Below are positions 31,784-41,045 of a stretch of DNA of 64,000 nucleotides, in pieces. Within the stretch, counting starts at the first letter, position 1. Each line of letters starts with the position of its first letter. Under the pieces are notes generated by a model. It saw only the letters and a program-made list of their open reading frames with translations. It made no database searches and was not told the origin of the DNA. Origin of the DNA: Protula sp. h YS-2021 (Eukaryota; Annelida; Polychaeta; Sabellida; Serpulidae); the NCBI GenBank assembly GCA_949752745.1, contig OX457026.1, positions 47,749,256-47,813,255 of the forward strand. The letters are read 5' to 3'. The position numbers and the translations under genes are program-made.

Positions 31784-32184
31784 TCAACTATGAGCTTTCT
31801 CCTTGTCTGCAAAGACGTTTTTATGCTCGCAAGATGGTGAAAAGTAAGCAGCTTCTAGGAATCGTAAGACTGCACGCCAGTTTTTCATATCAAAGTGGAT
31901 CAAATCTGTATATGGAATATCTGGTACAACTCCGTTATAATACTCTGGATAATCCTGTAAAAGATTTCTCCAGAATGTCACACGTATGTTAGAATCATGT
32001 TCAGTCACAAACACTTCAACTTCATTTTCAAGTCTGCGTTTAAAGTCATGTTTAAGCGGTATGTTTTTAAAGTCTTTCCACACTTCAGGTTAACACCGAT
32101 AATCAGAACTTATCCGAGTGCCTAGTATCACTTCATTCCTATCATTTACAGTAAGGTAAGCACCATCGTTCAACATGAGTGCAT
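31784..32184 (-). pseudogene. PC4-like small protein, paralogue 3, frame-broken
   Basis: The intact relative at 63,061-63,423 shows that the N-terminal part (MNALMLNDGAYLTVNDRNEV) lies at 32,090-32,184, where it is now read in frame with paralogue 4. The rest lies at 31,784-32,083 (EVEVFVTEHDSNIRVTFWRN, MKNWRAVLRFLEAA). A small indel near 32,088 introduces the break. Same strand-strand-helix pattern as its neighbours. Confidence 0.65.
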
Positions 32185-32185
32185 T

Positions 32186-32563
32186 CATGATTTTACCTGG
32201 TTTTGCGCCGTCTTTTTGTCTTCGAAGCCTTTTATCCACTTCTTTCACTTGCTTCTTCAACATTTTCCATTCAGATATTGTTAGCAAAATACCCTTTTTC
32301 GTAGGACGGTTTCTTCCCGTCCCTTCATTTCTGAGGTACTTGCGAATGTTTACCACTCCTTCATTGCTTTGTTTCATAATCTTGATATACTTTCCATTGC
32401 CTAGAGAAAGCATTCCATCCCACGACTGTGGTGTTGGTGACGTCTCCACTTTCAATTTCTTGATGGTAGTGGTAGGATTGTTCACTTTTAAGTCTTTGAC
32501 TGTATCTGCATGAGTATCCATATCAGTTGTAGACCTCTTACGAATTCCAAATTCCATGTTCAC
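32186..32563 (-). CDS. PC4-domain transcriptional coactivator-like protein (paralogue 4)
   Basis: The best PC4 match of the group: DGMLSLGNGKYIKIMKQSNE, VVNIRKYLRNEG and PTKKGILLTISEWKMLKKQV. This corresponds to the PC4/Sub1 signature of two strands, an R-x-Y motif and T-K-K-G-I-x-L...EW...L. PC4 proteins bind single-stranded DNA and act in transcription and repair. A charged N-terminal tail (~60 residues, Thr-rich) precedes it. ATG 32,563 lies 50 bp downstream of a TATA box. The reading frame runs on to 32,090 into the start of paralogue 3 because of an indel; the natural end by comparison with 63,404 is near 32,186. Confidence 0.82.
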
Positions 32564-32610
32564 GCTTCAATGTTCACACCTCAAATAACTCTTACGTTGG
32601 AGGACCTCCC

Positions 32611-32620
32611 CTTTTTATAC
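32611..32620 (-). promoter_or_regulatory. TATA box overlapping polymerase stop codon
   Basis: On the minus strand GTATAAAAAGG contains the TAA stop (32,617-32,615) of the DNA polymerase gene and lies about 50 bp upstream of the PC4 gene ATG. The counterpart at 63,822-63,831 is built the same way. Confidence 0.75.
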
Positions 32621-35600
32621 CACAGCCTTGTAATGTCCATGCGCTAAGGTGGAATAGCCATCATTCAGCACATATCGCTTCTCGTCATATGGGGAGAGGG
32701 CTACTTTCCTCATCTTCTCTGAAAAAAGCTGGTGACTATGACTTCGAATAATATGTCCTGTAGCCATCGTTTGAGTTTTCTTGAACAAACTGTCTTTATA
32801 CTGCACATGTTTAATGCGTCTTTGGCAAGCTCGAGTGATGCCTTTAGTCGTAAGTTTTTCTTTCCCACCATACATCATACTGTACATTTTCGGTCGAAGT
32901 CCAACAAACTCTTCAATGGGAATGCCCGCCGTCTCATCTTTCATTTTCAGAAGCACTTTTTTGTTCACATTGGAATGTAGGAAATGATCTGGCGGATAGT
33001 CACTTGTGTCGAACAGGTCAGCATCTTGCTGCATATCCTTGTAGATATCGCCCGTTTCTATGTCATAACATAGATTGTCGGTGTCGCTGAACAACAACTT
33101 GGCATTGGGATACTTGACCATGATGTAGTTGTAATGAAAGTTGAACATAAGCACTTTGCTGAGGTCGAGAATGCTGAAGCCAACTTGAATGGGTTTATCC
33201 AGAAGCAAATCCGCTTTGCGCAAATGTACCGCAGTCAAATCTTCGTTGAAAATTTTGAATTTGTGGAAAGACGGTTTGGCTACAAGTTTCTTGAACCGCT
33301 TTTCCTTGTGAACAAGTTCAACATTGATTCGCCTTCTCACATTTTTCATGGTTTTGCCAAACACTGAATTGTTCATCAGTTTGAAGAAGTCTTTCTCAAA
33401 TGGGTTCTTGGCCAATTTTCTCTTTTCTGTGTTCAAGGTAATGTATTTTGCCAGCCATTTGCTCTGTTCAAACATGATGACGCGATGTACTTTGGTGACT
33501 TTCAACCCTAGTGAGACGTACTGTTGTAAATTCCTATAAAGCAGTACATATTTCTTCTTGTTAGACAAGTTAGGAATGAGCTTTTCACTAGGTTTGCCTT
33601 TCATGTTCAGATCTTCCAGTAGCTTCTGACTGTACTCTGACAATTCTCCAAATTTGACACATTTCCATTCTGGAGCCACTGGGTAGTGATTATGACGATC
33701 ATGGATTGAATTTGGGTATTCTAAATCCACTTCCAAAATGAATCCAATGTCGTCATCTTCTGCTACATCCATGAAATCGACGGATTCTGGCTTGCTCACC
33801 CATATAAATCCTCTTTGTGACATGCTTTGTGACATGGCCCAGCCATACAAGTTGTTTGCGTCGAGGTACATCAGGTAGTTGTTTGGTAACTCAGAATTGT
33901 AATCTGCTACGCAGGGATTATTTGCTTTCGCATACTTGTGCGCGATCACAGATATTCCTCCAAGTATGCCTTGCTCAACCATTTGGTACATGTCAATGTC
34001 ATCGATCAATTCCAACTTCCCCTTTGTCGCTTTTAACATAGCATCCCACGATGTCCTGGTGCTGTATAGTAGTGAGCAGGATCCAATTCATACGTGTTGA
34101 GACACACTTGACGAAAATGCTCAAACACGTCAGCTAGCAGTAGCACATCTGATTTCAGGTACAGGTCGTGGTATTCACCGAATGTGGTACAGTTGAATGT
34201 CTCCCACACCTTCTGAGCATGTACATAGTCCTCATCGCTAATGTTCTCTTCGCTAAGCTGACTATAAAACTTGTCCTTGGACGGCAGTTGTGTTTCAGCA
34301 AACTTGGATGGTTCGTCCACGTAATCGTAGGGATACACTCCCTTTCTCAGCAGCAAATCTTGTTGGCTGCTATCGCGAATGTGAGAGGCCATGTTGTAAA
34401 AGTTATCTTTCCCTTCTGCCGCAAGGTTGGATACCAACTTCTGTAGAGAGGTACTCATGAACTGAAAGCTGTCTGTAAATTTTAGATTGCTCATGGTGAA
34501 TGCAATATATTTCTCAATGGTGTTTGGAATGACTGTAATCGTTTCATTTTTAAATTTTCCAATTTCCTCCATGATCAAATGGCTGTCATGGCCTCGTAAA
34601 TTGTGGAAAAACACAGGAATGATAAAAGAATCTTTATCCCCCTGCTTATCCTTTCAAAGTCGGAATTGCAAATTGCATTCATTATGTGCAGCTCCGCGGT
34701 ATTTACCATTGATATGGTCATGATCTCTCACACGATCTGCTCCTAGAGGCTCATGACAAATGTAGCAATCAACAGCGTTCTTGATATCCTCTTTGTCTTC
34801 ACGAGTCATCACCATATCCTTTGGCTGCTGTAAACCATGCAAAATACGATCACGTTCATTCACCATATGGTCTAAAAAGGTTTTCACGGCATTATCACCC
34901 CGATACACAACTGGTGCACGTATGTCATACTGGCTGACAACTACATAGGCGAAGCTGTTCGGACGATGATGCTGATACCTGTCTCCTTCCTGCTTTTTCG
35001 TGAAACATTCAAAGTCTGCATAAATCACAAAAGGTGCTCGCTGTTGTTTGGCTCCATTCTTAAACTTGATGAAGGGTTCCTTGGGGAATGATAAACGTTG
35101 TGCTCCATGCTTGCCACACACTTCACGATGCTTGTCTAAAAGATCTTGTCGCTTAAACCCGTGAAGACAGTTGAAACAATAAAATGCTACATGCTGATGG
35201 TTTCATCGATAAGCCATAAGTCTGCTGAAATTCTTGATGAGACAGTAATGTCTTTTCTTGTCATTGCTAATCAAAAGCAAGTTGATTTCCCTCGCACTGG
35301 TGTTTCGACTCAGTTGTATCGGAACAACTACATCTTGTTCATATCCAAACACGTTGATGGACACATCATTTTCCTTTTCAAATTTTGGAATGTCTGTAAT
35401 CGGTGTGGGAAATGTCATGCCTTCCACCTTCAATTCGTTCTCAAATGGTGTGTATTGATTCACACGCTGTGGGTTTCTATTTGTTGAAGGGTGAAGGTAA
35501 GCCAATACGGACCATAAGAAGCATTTGTTGTCGTCATTCTGAATGTTTAACACAGCCTTTGTATTCTTTACTTTCTTCGGTAGTGGAATAAAACTACTCG

Positions 35601-35865
35601 CTTCTAGTGGCGCTGACGTAGCTGTATGCACTTCAATATACAATATGTTATCCAACACCCAGCCAGAACTTTGTCGCTCATGTTCATCAAACTTGGTAAA
35701 CAATTCTTTACAGGCTTCTGGCAAGTCCTTCTCAATATCCGCTGGATTGTATGCTACATATGTTGGACTGCTGATGAAGGCATTATCCACTTGTTCTACC
35801 ATTACACCTTCTGCATTCGCCGTCAGTTTCTTGAAGCGTGCATGCACCACAATATACCATTTCAT
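32615..35865 (-). pseudogene. Protein-primed DNA polymerase B, at least three frameshifts
   Basis: Replicates the linear element from its TIR ends. Pieces in order: 35,865-35,203 (N-terminal, with an OTU/cysteine-protease-like segment NDDNKCFLWSVLAYLHP); 35,200-34,654 (exonuclease motif VIYADFECF and a CYICHEPLG...RDHDHINGKYRG zinc/endonuclease-VII-like motif); 34,650-34,033; and 34,039-32,615 with polymerase motif A YLDANNLYGWAMS, motif B NNSVFGKTMKNV and motif C LLFSDTDNLCYD. Breaks are near 35,200, 34,650 and 34,045. Total about 1,080 codons, normal for Polinton pPolB. The ATG overlaps the zinc-finger gene stop. Confidence 0.95.
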
Positions 35866-36299
35866 GCCATGTTTAACGTTTCTAGCAAATGTCTCTTAAT
35901 CCGATTCTCTTGTTGTCGCATTTCAAGTAGTAAATCCGATCCATCTTCAGGCTCAAACCGCCTTTCCTGTGCATTTGCACCAAGACTCACTCTTCTGCCT
36001 TTGCCTGTCTTTTCTTTCTTTGAAACATGTTCTTCATGAGACACATTTTCCATCTCAGCTGGTATGCATGCATGTGTCTCAAACGCATCCAAAGATGTAA
36101 ATATCTTTGCACATCCACAGCATAGGACTGGATCAGGTCTGTCAACACCATCTTGCGCCGTCTTTCGTCTCTTGGCTTCAATCTGCTCAACAAGCTCTTC
36201 ACGAGCACGTTTCATCCTAGCTGGTTTGCATGTATGTGCTACGAACAATTCCAGAGATGGAAATGTTATATCGCAATCATGACAGTAGACTGTAGCCAT
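35862..36299 (-). CDS. Zinc-finger protein upstream of polymerase
   Basis: Two C2HC-type fingers: CHDCDITFPSLELFVAHTC and CCGCAKIFTSLDAFETHAC, separated by a basic helix (REELVEQIEAKRRK), then a charged C-terminus. An ATG at 36,350 exists but lies only 7 bp from a TATA box (36,357-36,364), so transcripts should start downstream of it; the ATG at 36,299 (MATVYCHDC) is the better start. The stop overlaps the polymerase ATG by 4 nt. It could be a DNA-binding or terminal-protein-like partner; not established. Confidence 0.75.
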   Translation of the reverse strand: MATVYCHDCDITFPSLELFVAHTCKPARMKRAREELVEQIEAKRRKTAQDGVDRPDPVLCCGCAKIFTSLDAFETHACIPAEMENVSHEEHVSKKEKTGKGRRVSLGANAQERRFEPEDGSDLLLEMRQQENRIKRHLLETLNMA

Positions 36300-36356
36300 C
36301 GCTGTTGTTGTTGTTGATAGAACTGAAATGAGGCGAAATACACGTTTCACTCTTCC

Positions 36357-36366
36357 TTTTATACCA
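36357..36366 (-). promoter_or_regulatory. TATA box for zinc-finger/polymerase unit
   Basis: The minus strand reads GGTATAAAAGG, 58 bp upstream of ATG 36,299. The promoter region is duplicated: 36,345-36,430 and 36,427-36,545 share GTTTCACTC, TATGGTGTGTAAC and CAGAATNTATCACT. Confidence 0.7.
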
Positions 36367-36429
36367 CTTTGATGGTATATGGTGTGTAACTTGTTGACTT
36401 AGCAGAATTTATCACTGTTTGAAATGCAT

Positions 36430-36659
36430 GTTTCACTCATGCTTTTATGCTACTTACATGTAATCAAAATATGGTGTGTAACTTTTAAAACTTGTTCAAA
36501 ATTGCTGACTCAGCAGAATGTATCACTGCTTGATATGAATGTCTCACCTATAGTTGTAGAGTTGTACAGCTGCACTGCTGCACAGCAGAGACATCTAGCG
36601 GTGAAGCCAAATAGTATTCATCCGCCAAATGGTATTCATCCGCGAAATAACACAGGATT
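36430..36659. other. Duplicated promoter flank
   Basis: Second copy of the promoter segment, then AAATAGTATTCATCCGCCAA and AAATGGTATTCATCCGCGAA direct repeats (36,609-36,650). No gene. Confidence 0.5.
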
Positions 36660-37247
36660 ACTGTAAACTGAATCAAATGGTGAAATTTTCATGTTAATCG
36701 GTCAAGTATAATGAAAGTTATCTCAATTTTAAGTTAAAATGGAGACATGTTACAAAAATGCATACAGCCACCTGCGCAACTAGCCCATGACTATTTTATA
36801 ACAAAACTCTACATAAAACTGAATCAAATGGTGAAATTTCCATACAAATTGGTCGAGTATAACGAAAGTTATTCCATTTTTTTCACTTTTTGTTTACAAA
36901 GTTTCCAATAATGCTTACAGCCACTTACCACTTACCGATAGGGCTGTCACTGTTGTTGTTGGGGAGTGAGGTGTGCTCATCCCTTATATACCACTCAGAC
37001 CTCGCCAAACAGCTCTTGTTTTCAGCTGACTTGACAAAATGTTGCTCGCCTGGGTGGGGGGGGGGGTGGAGTCGGTACATAGTATGTCCTGGGGGGGGGG
37101 GGGGTCGGTACATAGTATGTCCTAGGGGGGGTCGGTACATAGTTTGTCCTAGGGGGGTCTGTCCCGACTGCCGGCTAGGGGGGTCTGTCCCGACTGCCGG
37201 GGGGTAGAATGACGTCACTGTGGCAGTACCCGCCTTTTCCCCCTACT
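36660..37247 (-). repeat. Polinton terminal inverted repeat, right
   Basis: Inverted partner of 23,464-23,825. It is longer because of extra GGTCGGTACATAGTATGTCC units and G runs at 37,055-37,150 and an insert at about 36,890-37,050. The outer 100 bp (CTGTCCCGACTGCCGGC twice, GTAGAATGACGTCACTGTGG, CCTTTTCCCCCTACT) agree closely with the left end. Confidence 0.93.
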
Positions 37248-37253
37248 CATTTA
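37248..37253. repeat. 6 bp target-site duplication, right (CATTTA)
   Basis: Identical to 23,458-23,463 and directly adjacent to the terminal ACT. Confidence 0.95.
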
Positions 37254-37425
37254 TACTAACAACGTACAGAAATGTCGTCCATACGTTGAAAACAACAGCG
37301 TACAGAAATGTCGTCTTATACCTACTCTTGGGACACTTGGCAGGAACTTAACCAGCAACATAATGCATCTATTCAACGTTGGTCGGCAGACGTTGGTTTG
37401 ACTTCCATAAACAACCAAAACCCAT
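37254..37425 (-). repeat. Inverted repeat, continuation of right arm
   Basis: Reverse complement of 17,995-18,150: GTACAGAAATGTCGTC units, CCTACTCTTGGGACACTTGG, TGACTTCCATAAACAACC. Joined to 23,385-23,463 before the Polinton inserted. Confidence 0.8.
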
Positions 37426-38598
37426 CTCTGATCCGACTTCGGGTGCGACGTCTTGCCAACTTTGATCCAACATCGCAAAATTAAAGGTCCACGCGTGAGC
37501 TTGGTTTGATTTGTCTATACCCTCCCAGTAAACATTCTGGTGTCGATCTGAGGTTGCGACATGGACCCGAACTAATCCCAATAATTAATCTGACCGTACT
37601 TTAATTGTGGTAGGTCGCAACAGCAGATTGCTATTTCATCAATAGCTTTGGCATACTGACAAATAGACGTTGGATAAGCAACGTTGTTTAGACGTTGCTT
37701 AGCCCCACGTTGTGTAAATGTTGAAAATCGTCCTTGTGTAGGCGTTGGGGGTCACAACATAACAACAACGCCTCGTGTTTTGTTCATACAAAATGGATAA
37801 AATAAACAAAATAATGACTTGAAATTTTAGAATTTCTAAAGTATGCAAAATTTTTACCTCCTACTTTTGAAGAATATTAACAAAAAGTGACTTCATCCAT
37901 ATCCTGCTTTCCTGTATGGCCCAAGAGTGGGGTTACTTTGACGGAGCTTTGACCACGACACCGACAAATATCACTGTCTGGGAGATGGTTCTAGATTACT
38001 TTATTCCCCACGTCTGTACAAAGTAGCTCTCTCAACGCCTATACAATGCGAAGGGACAAATGTTGTTTCGACTGCCATTTGCAGCCTTTTCCGAATCCTG
38101 ACGAGACGTCGGGTCATCGACATCTGCACAACGTCAGCAGGAAAACGTTTCAACTTCCGTAACCAACAGCAATAATCCAACCTGTGGCATTGATCCAATG
38201 CTGGTGAAACATCGCAATGTTTACCAGGCTGCTTTGTGGTCCTCAGCAAATTATTCACTCGCCTTGGGTCGCGTGCTCTTCTTCGATTTCTAACTGACCA
38301 CTCGTTCAGATGGAAACTGCAATTAGTAATTATTAGCCAGCTTTGAAGAGTATGATAACCCTCAATTGCCCCTTATGCTCCAAATAAAGCTATGACAGGC
38401 ACCCTGTCCTGTTAATGAGGAGCAGCAGTACAACTAGGGGCAAGTTGTTGTTTTCAGATTTCTTACACGCTGTCGCTGGCCATCAGGTGGAACTTGAATT
38501 CGTTAAGTGCCAAGAAAACCGGGCAATTTGCATGTATTAAAGCCTTATTAAAATCCATCCGTCGATTTTTCAAAAGTTCTTTGTTTGTTGAAAGTTAT
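37426..38598. other. No gene recognised
   Basis: Sequence between the two Polinton-type elements. The frame at 38,001-38,258 (minus) has no domain. No TIR or tandem repeat was recognised. Confidence 0.4.
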
Positions 38599-38604
38599 AT
38601 TCAT
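38599..38604. repeat. 6 bp target-site duplication, left (ATTCAT)
   Basis: ATTCAT precedes AGTAGTTGTATAATGGG; identical ATTCAT follows the opposite end at 53,328-53,333. Confidence 0.93.
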
Positions 38605-39900
38605 AGTAGTTGTATAATGGGAGTCCTAAAACAATATATGATGGGCATACTAAAACAGTGACGTCATGAGTGTTTTAGAACGCCCATGGGCATACTAAAA
38701 CAGTGATGTAATAATGACGTCATAATGACGTCAGAAAGGTGTGGTGGATCAGATTGATAGGTCTGAGCGCGCGCCCGTACCAATGACGTCACAATGACGT
38801 TATAATGACGTCATCATGATGTTATGACGTCATATTGACATCATAATGACGTCATACTAACATAAGACTCTCCTAAGCAGCATAACCCTAACCCTAGGTC
38901 ACCTGTTATTCATCATGACGTCATTAGTCACGTGACTTGTCAGTCACGTGACCTGTCAATCATGTGTCATGTGACTCTAACCCTATATGAGGGATTTTTT
39001 CCCGATTATTAACCTTCCGACCTGAATGGCTCAGTTGGTAGAGCAGAGGACTCGCAAGCGGACCCATAATCTGAAGGTCGCTGGATCGATCCCGCCCTCG
39101 GGCATCACTTTCATATCATATCATGGGGACCCCCCCTCCCTCCCCCCCCGGGTCCTCCATGTGAGGACTTCCACCATCTGTCTATCATACCATGGGGACC
39201 TCCCTAGGACATAATATGTACGGACCCCCCTCCCCGGGTCCTCCATGTGAGGACTTCCATCATCTGTCTATCATACCATGGAGACCCCCCGGGACCCTCC
39301 ATGTGGGGACCCCCCTAGGACATGATTCAGCAGCCCTATAAGAACACATTGTGTGTGGACATGTGTTTCATTCATACTGTGGCTGCTGTTGGATACACAT
39401 GGAAAACAAGTGAAAACATTTGCTCTTGCTGTCATACTGTTGTACTGTTGTACTATTGTGCTATTGTTGGATATTACATGAAGAACAAGTGAAGGATTGG
39501 TTGGAATACACATAGGAGACAAAGTGTAAGATTGGTTATTCTTTGGAAAAGGAAGTGAAAGATTGGTTGGAAACACATAGGAAAGTGACAGATTGACGAG
39601 TCGTGGTAAGTGACTTTTTTTTACTTTTGTAGCTATGTAACATTATGTAACACTATGTAACACTATGTAACATTATGTAACATGTAACTTTGTAACATTA
39701 TGTAACATTATGTAACATTATTGACTCTGTAGCATCATGTAGCATCATGTAGCATCATGTAACATCATATGACACTATGTAGCATCATGTAACACTATGT
39801 AACATCATGTGACACTATGTGACTATGTAACATCATATGGCTTTATTATTATGTTAGGACTATGTACTTGCTATGGGAGCCTAATTAGTCCAACTATTTA
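38605..39900 (+). repeat. Terminal inverted repeat, left, with CRE sites and telomere-like motif
   Basis: Pairs with 52,100-53,327. From the end inward: CCTAAAACAATATATGATGG; about eight TGACGTCA-type palindromes (38,660-38,960); CCCTAACCCTA (38,884-38,895); a tRNA-like block; GGTCCTCCATGTGAGGAC and GACCCCC blocks; GTTGGATACACATGGAAAAC; a long run of ATGTAACATT-type decamers (39,635-39,830); and TTATGTTAGGACTATGTA. The left copy has about 90 bp (tRNA A-box half) missing from the right copy. Confidence 0.9.
39020..39106 (+). tRNA. tRNA-like sequence in the TIR, probably a pseudogene
   Basis: A box TGGCTCAGTTGG with a GCTC/GAGC D stem, and a B box-like GGATCGATCCC, are spaced as in tRNAs. The anticodon region is abnormal: it reads GACTCGCAAGCGGACCCATAATC, about 13 nt too long, as if two anticodon arms (CGC and CAT) were fused or an intron remained. 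Acceptor ends (GACCTGA / TCGGGC) pair poorly. A polymerase III promoter may survive. The right TIR keeps only the 3' two thirds (52,922-52,984). Confidence 0.5.
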
Positions 39901-39930
39901 TGTCATTCTTAGATGCTTCAATAGCCCTGC

Positions 39931-40003
39931 GTCTGTAGCTCACTTGGAAGAGTACAGGACTCGTAAGCAGAAGATTGGTGGTTCGATCCCGGCCCAGGAC
40001 AAA
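39931..40003 (+). tRNA. Second tRNA-like pseudogene (SINE-type)
   Basis: A box TAGCTCACTTGG and a perfect-looking B box GGTTCGATCCC, with GACTCGTAAGC between. Acceptor ends do not pair well. It resembles the head of a tRNA-derived SINE or a decayed tRNA. Confidence 0.5.
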
Positions 40004-40309
40004 CTTTTTTGGTTTTTTTTTGTTTACTTTTGTGACTAAGTAACATCATGTAACATCATGTGACATCATGTGACTGTGACATTATGTGACATTAGGTAAC
40101 ATTATGTGACTCTGTGACATCATGTGACACTATATGACATCATGTGACACTTTGTAACACCATGTGACTTTTTTTGACATTATGTGTCTCCGTGCCATGT
40201 GACTCTGTGACATCATTTTTATAAACATAGTAACTATATTTCTATAGTGGTTCTATTACAGTACAGTAACCACACACACACACACACAGCATAGGAATAA
40301 GTACATGAA
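40004..40309. repeat. GTGACATCATGTAACATC-type decamer repeat
   Basis: Degenerate repeats of GTAACATCAT/GTGACATTAT, a continuation of the TIR decamer run, followed by a (CA)n tract at about 40,273-40,289. Confidence 0.7.
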
Positions 40310-40480
40310 AGGTCTCAGAGTGTGAGAAAACGATCGATAAATTCCAGAGTGCACTACTTCAGAGCGTCGGGAACCGATCGATAAATTTTAGAGTGCACTC
40401 GTTCAGAGCGTGGGAAACCGATCGAGAAATTTCAGAGTGCACTAGTTCAGAGCGTGGAACGATCAATAAATTTGAGAAGG
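40310..40480. repeat. Tandem repeat, 3-4 units of about 55 bp
   Basis: Units carry AGAGTGCACT, TTCAGAGCGT, GGAACCGATCGATAAATT. Non-coding. Confidence 0.8.
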
Positions 40481-40509
40481 AATGGGATTTTCTCTACGTT
40501 AAGTCTAAT

Positions 40510-40830
40510 GTTATGTTTTATGTTATAGTAGTGGGAAAATGGTACTTCTAAAGCGCATTTAACAAATGCAGTTTTGGAAAACAGATAATGTATAAAATAA
40601 GTCTAAACATTTTAACATACAACTTATTCAAATGTTTTGAAGTTATAGTAGTAGGAAAATGGTAGTTCTAGATCAACTTTAATAAATTTAGTTTTTGCTA
40701 ACATATGATGTATAAAATAAGTTTGAACATTTTAGCATGCCACTTATTCGAATGTTCTAAAGTTATAGTAGTGGCAAAAAAATGGTGGTTCTAGACCAAC
40801 TTTAACAAATTTAGTTTTTGACAAGCGCCA
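40510..40830. repeat. Tandem repeat, three units of about 120 bp
   Basis: Units start GTTATAGTAGTGGGAAAATGG and continue TAGTTTTTGNNAAC, TATGATGTATAAAATAAGT, AACATTTTAGCATNCNACTT. They begin near 40,525, 40,643 and 40,762. Confidence 0.8.
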
Positions 40831-40879
40831 TTCGAAACATGTGTTTAATTTATTGTTGGAACATATTACGTCATAGTAT

Positions 40880-40985
40880 TGTTCAGCAATTTTTGAACAA
40901 GTTCAACAAATTGTTCAACAAGTTCAACATGTTCAACATGTTCAAAATGTTCAACATGTTCAGAAAGTTGTTGTTCAACAAGTTG
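40880..40985. repeat. GTTCAACAT repeat before the zinc-finger gene
   Basis: Repeated TTGAACAAGTTCAACAAATT and ATGTTCAACATGTTCAAAAT. An inverted counterpart (TGTTGAACATGTTGAAC) lies at 51,785-51,880 before the PC4-like gene. It may be a shared promoter element of the two genes. Confidence 0.65.
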
Positions 40986-40993
40986 TATATAAA
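40986..40993 (+). promoter_or_regulatory. TATA box (TATATAAA)
   Basis: Lies 52 bp before ATG 41,046 and directly after the GTTCAAC repeat. Confidence 0.6.
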
Positions 40994-41045
40994 GCTATGT
41001 TTAAAGACTTCTCATCATTTGAATAGTGTAAGTTGAACTGAAAGG

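Larger units (their letters stand above)
23464..37247. mobile_element. Complete Polinton/Maverick (adintovirus-like) element, 13,784 bp
   Basis: Termini AGTAGGGGGAAAAGG...CCTTTTCCCCCTACT, long terminal inverted repeats and a perfect 6 bp target duplication define it. It contains the full Polinton set: retrovirus-type integrase, FtsK/HerA packaging ATPase, minor and major capsid genes, adenain-like protease and protein-primed DNA polymerase B. It also has several small genes. Morphogenesis genes are on plus; polymerase and regulatory genes are on minus, converging near 31.1 kb. Integrase, both capsid genes, protease and polymerase each carry frameshifts, so it is dead. It landed in one arm of the older palindrome. 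A related partial element lies at 58.4-64 kb. Confidence 0.97.

Noticed and set aside
36890..37218. Open frames in the G/C-rich TIR
   Set aside because: Produced by GGTCGGTACATAGTATGTCC repeats and homopolymers.
37426..38600. Continuation of the fossil protease on the right side of the palindrome
   Set aside because: No catalytic Cys motif or matching frame could be found.
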